Assembly: GCA_023460615.1 (NCBI GenBank)
Contig: JAEWPL010000225.1
Coordinates: 1-5,626, forward strand
Direction: 5' to 3'
DNA length: 5,626 nucleotides
From: Pseudomonadota bacterium
GTDB lineage: Bacteria; Pseudomonadota; Gammaproteobacteria; Enterobacterales; Succinivibrionaceae
Shown here in pieces: positions 5,625 through 5,626 of this stretch; the first letter of the stretch is position 1, and every line of letters starts with the position of its first letter. The notes beneath the pieces were generated by a model, which made no database searches, was not told where the DNA came from, and saw only the letters and a program-made list of their open reading frames with translations. Both the position numbers and the translations under genes were made by a program.

Positions 5625-5626
5625 AA

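Noticed and set aside
1..5626. tRNA, rRNA, CRISPR arrays, IS elements or att sites
   Set aside because: No cloverleaf, regular spaced repeats, transposase motifs or terminal inverted repeats were seen on reading both strands.

Overview
This AT-rich window most likely comes from a host-associated, low-GC gammaproteobacterium. The dihydropteroate synthase aligns closely with the E. coli enzyme, with active-site residues at the same positions. A second gene carries the DnaT-type ssDNA-binding domain, which I know mainly from Gammaproteobacteria. Genus and species cannot be fixed from the sequence alone; a Succinivibrionaceae-like or similar low-GC lineage is only a guess.

Layout. (1) Positions 1-531, + strand: the 3' part of a Fic-domain protein with an intact catalytic motif; its start lies before the window. 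(2) Positions 537-3135, - strand: a two-gene unit. The first gene (1168-3135) encodes an adenine-type DNA methyltransferase with an N-terminal MerR/excisionase-like helix-turn-helix and a C-terminal TaqI-like target-recognition region. One base after its stop begins a YigZ/IMPACT-family gene (537-1166), which converges on the Fic gene with 5 bp between stops. (3) Positions 3136-3351: a divergent regulatory region, extremely AT-rich (13 G/C in 120 bases at 3181-3300), with short repeats and a plausible promoter for the rightward gene. (4) Positions 3352-3984, + strand: a protein with a probable winged-helix N-terminus, a DnaT-type ssDNA-binding domain and a charged tail. (5) Positions 4044-5624, + strand: folP (dihydropteroate synthase) followed after 3 bp by a ZIP-family metal transporter, with an extended -10 promoter just upstream of folP.

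How the genes relate. The right half is largely housekeeping: a replication-restart-like factor, a folate enzyme and a divalent metal importer. The left half is accessory in flavour. The methyltransferase has no restriction nuclease partner or visible nuclease domain in the window, so it is probably solitary, or the partner is elsewhere. The Fic gene uses far more ATA isoleucine codons than folP, hinting at a different origin. No IS element, tRNA, rRNA, CRISPR array or complete novel defence system is visible. The best candidates for a second look are the HTH-methyltransferase fusion coupled to yigZ, and the two-domain DnaT-like protein.
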